The notes under the pieces: generated by a model
Told to the model about the DNA's origin: nothing
The model's database searches: none
The model's input: only the letters and a program-made list of their open reading frames with translations
Program-made: the position numbers and the translations under genes
DNA from: Spirochaetaceae bacterium
Lineage (GTDB): Bacteria; Spirochaetota; Spirochaetia; Treponematales; Breznakiellaceae
Length of the DNA: 5,808 bases
Reading direction: 5' to 3'
Assembly: GCA_031278575.1 (NCBI GenBank)
Contig: JAITKD010000182.1
Location: 1-5,808 of the forward strand
In this document: positions 4,385-5,808 of the stretch, piece after piece
How positions within the stretch are numbered: position 1 is the stretch's first letter
Layout of the letters: each line of letters starts with the position of its first letter

Positions 4385-5808
4385 ATGAAAGATTTTATGG
4401 ATCAAGATTTTTTGCTTTCCACGAGGACCGCGCAGGAGCTTTACCATGAAGCCGCTGCCGGGGAGCCGATCTTTGATTACCATTGCCACCTTATCCCGGA
4501 GGAGATAGCGGAAAACCGCCGTTTTTCCAACCTGGCTGAAATTTGGCTGGGGGGGGACCATTACAAGTGGCGGGTCCTGCGGTCCGCCGGGGTGGATGAA
4601 TCGCTTATCACCGGAAGCGCCGACCCCTACGATAAATTTCTCGCTTGGGCGGAAACCGTGCCCCGGCTTATGGGGAACCCCCTGTACCATTGGACCCATC
4701 TGGAACTACAGCGTTATTTTGATATTTCGGACCCCTTGAACCGGGAAAGCGCCCCGGCCATCTGGAAGGCGGCCAACGCGAAACTGGAAGGGGACCCGGC
4801 CCTTTCGGTGTACGGGATCTTCAAAAAATTCAACGTTTACGCGGTGGGGACCACCGACGATCCCGCGGATACCCTGGAATGGCACGAAAAAATACAAAAA
4901 GCCGGGGAGACCGAAACCAAAGTCCTCCCTTCTTTCCGGCCCGACCAGATCATCGCCATAGAAAACCCCGGCTTTGGGGAGTATATCCGCCGCTTGGGGA
5001 CGGCCGCGGGAAAAACCATCAATTCCCTGGATGACCTGCTCCAGGTGCTTCGGGACCGGATCGAGCTTTTTGACCGGCTGGGCTGTTGTTCCTCGGATCA
5101 CGCCCTGGAATACCCGCCCTTTGACGCTCCCTGGGCGGCCGGGGCGGCCAAGGCGGCCAAGGCCTGGGACTTTGGGAAAAAGGAAGCGGAGGAAACCCTG
5201 CGCCGGGTTCTCTCCGGCGCCACCGTGGGCGGGCCGGCGCTGGATTTTTATAAGGCCTTTGTCCTTGTCTTCCTGGGGGCCGAATACCACCGGAGGGGCT
5301 GGGCGATGCAGCTCCACTTTGGGGCGTTACGGAACACCAATTCCCGGATGCTGGCGGCGTTGGGGCCCAACACGGGGTTTGACGTGGTTCACGACCGCCG
5401 CCTGGCGGAAAAGCTGGCCCGTTTCCTGGATGTCCTGGATTCCCGGGGCAAACTCCCCGCGACGATCCTCTACAGCCTCAATCCCAAGGATTATTATGTC
5501 CTGGGGACCGTCATGGGTTCCTTCCAGGGGGGAATCCCCGGCAAGATCCAGCTTGGCTCGGCATGGTGGTTCAACGATCACCGGGACGGCATGGAGGAGC
5601 AGATGCGGATCCTGGGCAACCTGGGGCTTCTGGCCTGTTTTGTGGGGATGCTCACCGATTCCCGGAGTTTCCTCTCCTATCCCCGGCATGAGTATTTCCG
5701 CCGTATCCTCTGCAATATCCTGGGCCGCTGGGCCGAGGAGGGGGAAATTCCCCGGGATATGCCCTTCCTTAAACGCATGATCCGGGATATTTGTTTTGAG
5801 AACGCCCG
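4385..5808 (+). CDS. uxaC: Glucuronate (uronate) isomerase, 3' end cut by the window
   Basis: UxaC is a cytosolic isomerase that converts D-glucuronate to D-fructuronate and D-galacturonate to D-tagaturonate, the first step of hexuronate catabolism. The 474 visible codons follow the E. coli enzyme (470 residues) closely. MKDFMDQDFLL corresponds to MTPFMTEDFLL at the start. The amidohydrolase-type metal motif FDYHCHL carries H33 and H35. GDHYKWR, NPLYHWTHLEL, VGTTDDP (154-160), FLGAEYHRRGW, WWFNDHRDGM (394-403) and LTDSRSFLSYPRHEYFRRIL follow in order. The last codons read ICFENA, against ICFNNARDYF in E. coli, so only a few to a dozen residues are missing. The 22-residue N-terminal extension from ATG 4319 is rejected because the family start and the ribosome site favour 4385. 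Oddities are an Ala/Lys-rich insertion near residues 249-259 and an eight-G run at 4549-4556. It is divergent from the GntR/FCD regulator, probably its repressor. Confidence 0.97.
   Translation, partial: MKDFMDQDFLLSTRTAQELYHEAAAGEPIFDYHCHLIPEEIAENRRFSNLAEIWLGGDHYKWRVLRSAGVDESLITGSADPYDKFLAWAETVPRLMGNPLYHWTHLELQRYFDISDPLNRESAPAIWKAANAKLEGDPALSVYGIFKKFNVYAVGTTDDPADTLEWHEKIQKAGETETKVLPSFRPDQIIAIENPGFGEYIRRLGTAAGKTINSLDDLLQVLRDRIELFDRLGCCSSDHALEYPPFDAPWAAGAAKAAKAWDFGKKEAEETLRRVLSGATVGGPALDFYKAFVLVFLGAEYHRRGWAMQLHFGALRNTNSRMLAALGPNTGFDVVHDRRLAEKLARFLDVLDSRGKLPATILYSLNPKDYYVLGTVMGSFQGGIPGKIQLGSAWWFNDHRDGMEEQMRILGNLGLLACFVGMLTDSRSFLSYPRHEYFRRILCNILGRWAEEGEIPRDMPFLKRMIRDICFENA

Noticed and set aside
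4974..5780. 268-codon plus-strand frame, and minus-strand frames at 4706-5317 and 5327-5689
   Set aside because: All overlap uxaC, whose frame matches the family along its whole length; the Arg/Pro/Gly-rich translations are typical shadow frames.
1..5808. tRNA or rRNA genes, CRISPR arrays, toxin-antitoxin or phage-defence systems
   Set aside because: None of their sequence signs were found; RecQ here has standard housekeeping architecture and no defence-type partner genes.

Overview
The window is an ordinary chromosomal stretch of a moderately GC-rich bacterium with G-rich codon use. Four good genes and one partial gene surround a short gene-poor region that holds debris and repeats. The gene mix, the codon use and the style of the FtsH remnant would fit a termite-gut type Treponema or a related spirochaete. 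That is an inference from memory of such genomes and is not proven by any marker here.

Layout. 1-207 is the C-terminal end of glutaminyl-tRNA synthetase (glnS). Its stop codon coincides with the left edge of a roughly 120-bp element made of inverted repeats (207-326, flanked by TA on both sides), which looks like a MITE or REP-type insertion. 329-817 has no intact gene. It contains a frameshifted remnant of an FtsH-type AAA protease (about 482-714, with a recognisable HETGH zinc-site motif), a 13-bp palindrome of the type seen near REP/IS200-like elements, and a 14-bp tandem duplication. A good sigma-70-like promoter (818-846) then drives a small polytopic membrane protein (923-1528).

On the minus strand, converging on that gene with a 17-bp gap, lies a full-length RecQ helicase (1546-3375). 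Upstream of recQ on the same strand is a GntR-family, FCD-domain regulator (3444-4184). A 200-bp intergenic region with several inverted repeats and candidate promoters separates the regulator from the divergent uxaC (4385 to the window end), which encodes glucuronate/galacturonate isomerase and is nearly complete at the edge.

How they fit together. The regulator/uxaC pair is a classic divergent catabolic arrangement, so the regulator probably senses a hexuronate or a breakdown product and controls uxaC and whatever follows it. RecQ (DNA repair), the membrane protein and glnS (translation) are unrelated housekeeping neighbours. I do not see a new multi-gene system. The most notable items are the TA-flanked repeat element fused to the glnS stop, the decayed ftsH fragment, and the promoter layout suggesting that recQ and the regulator are translated from leaderless or nearly leaderless messages.
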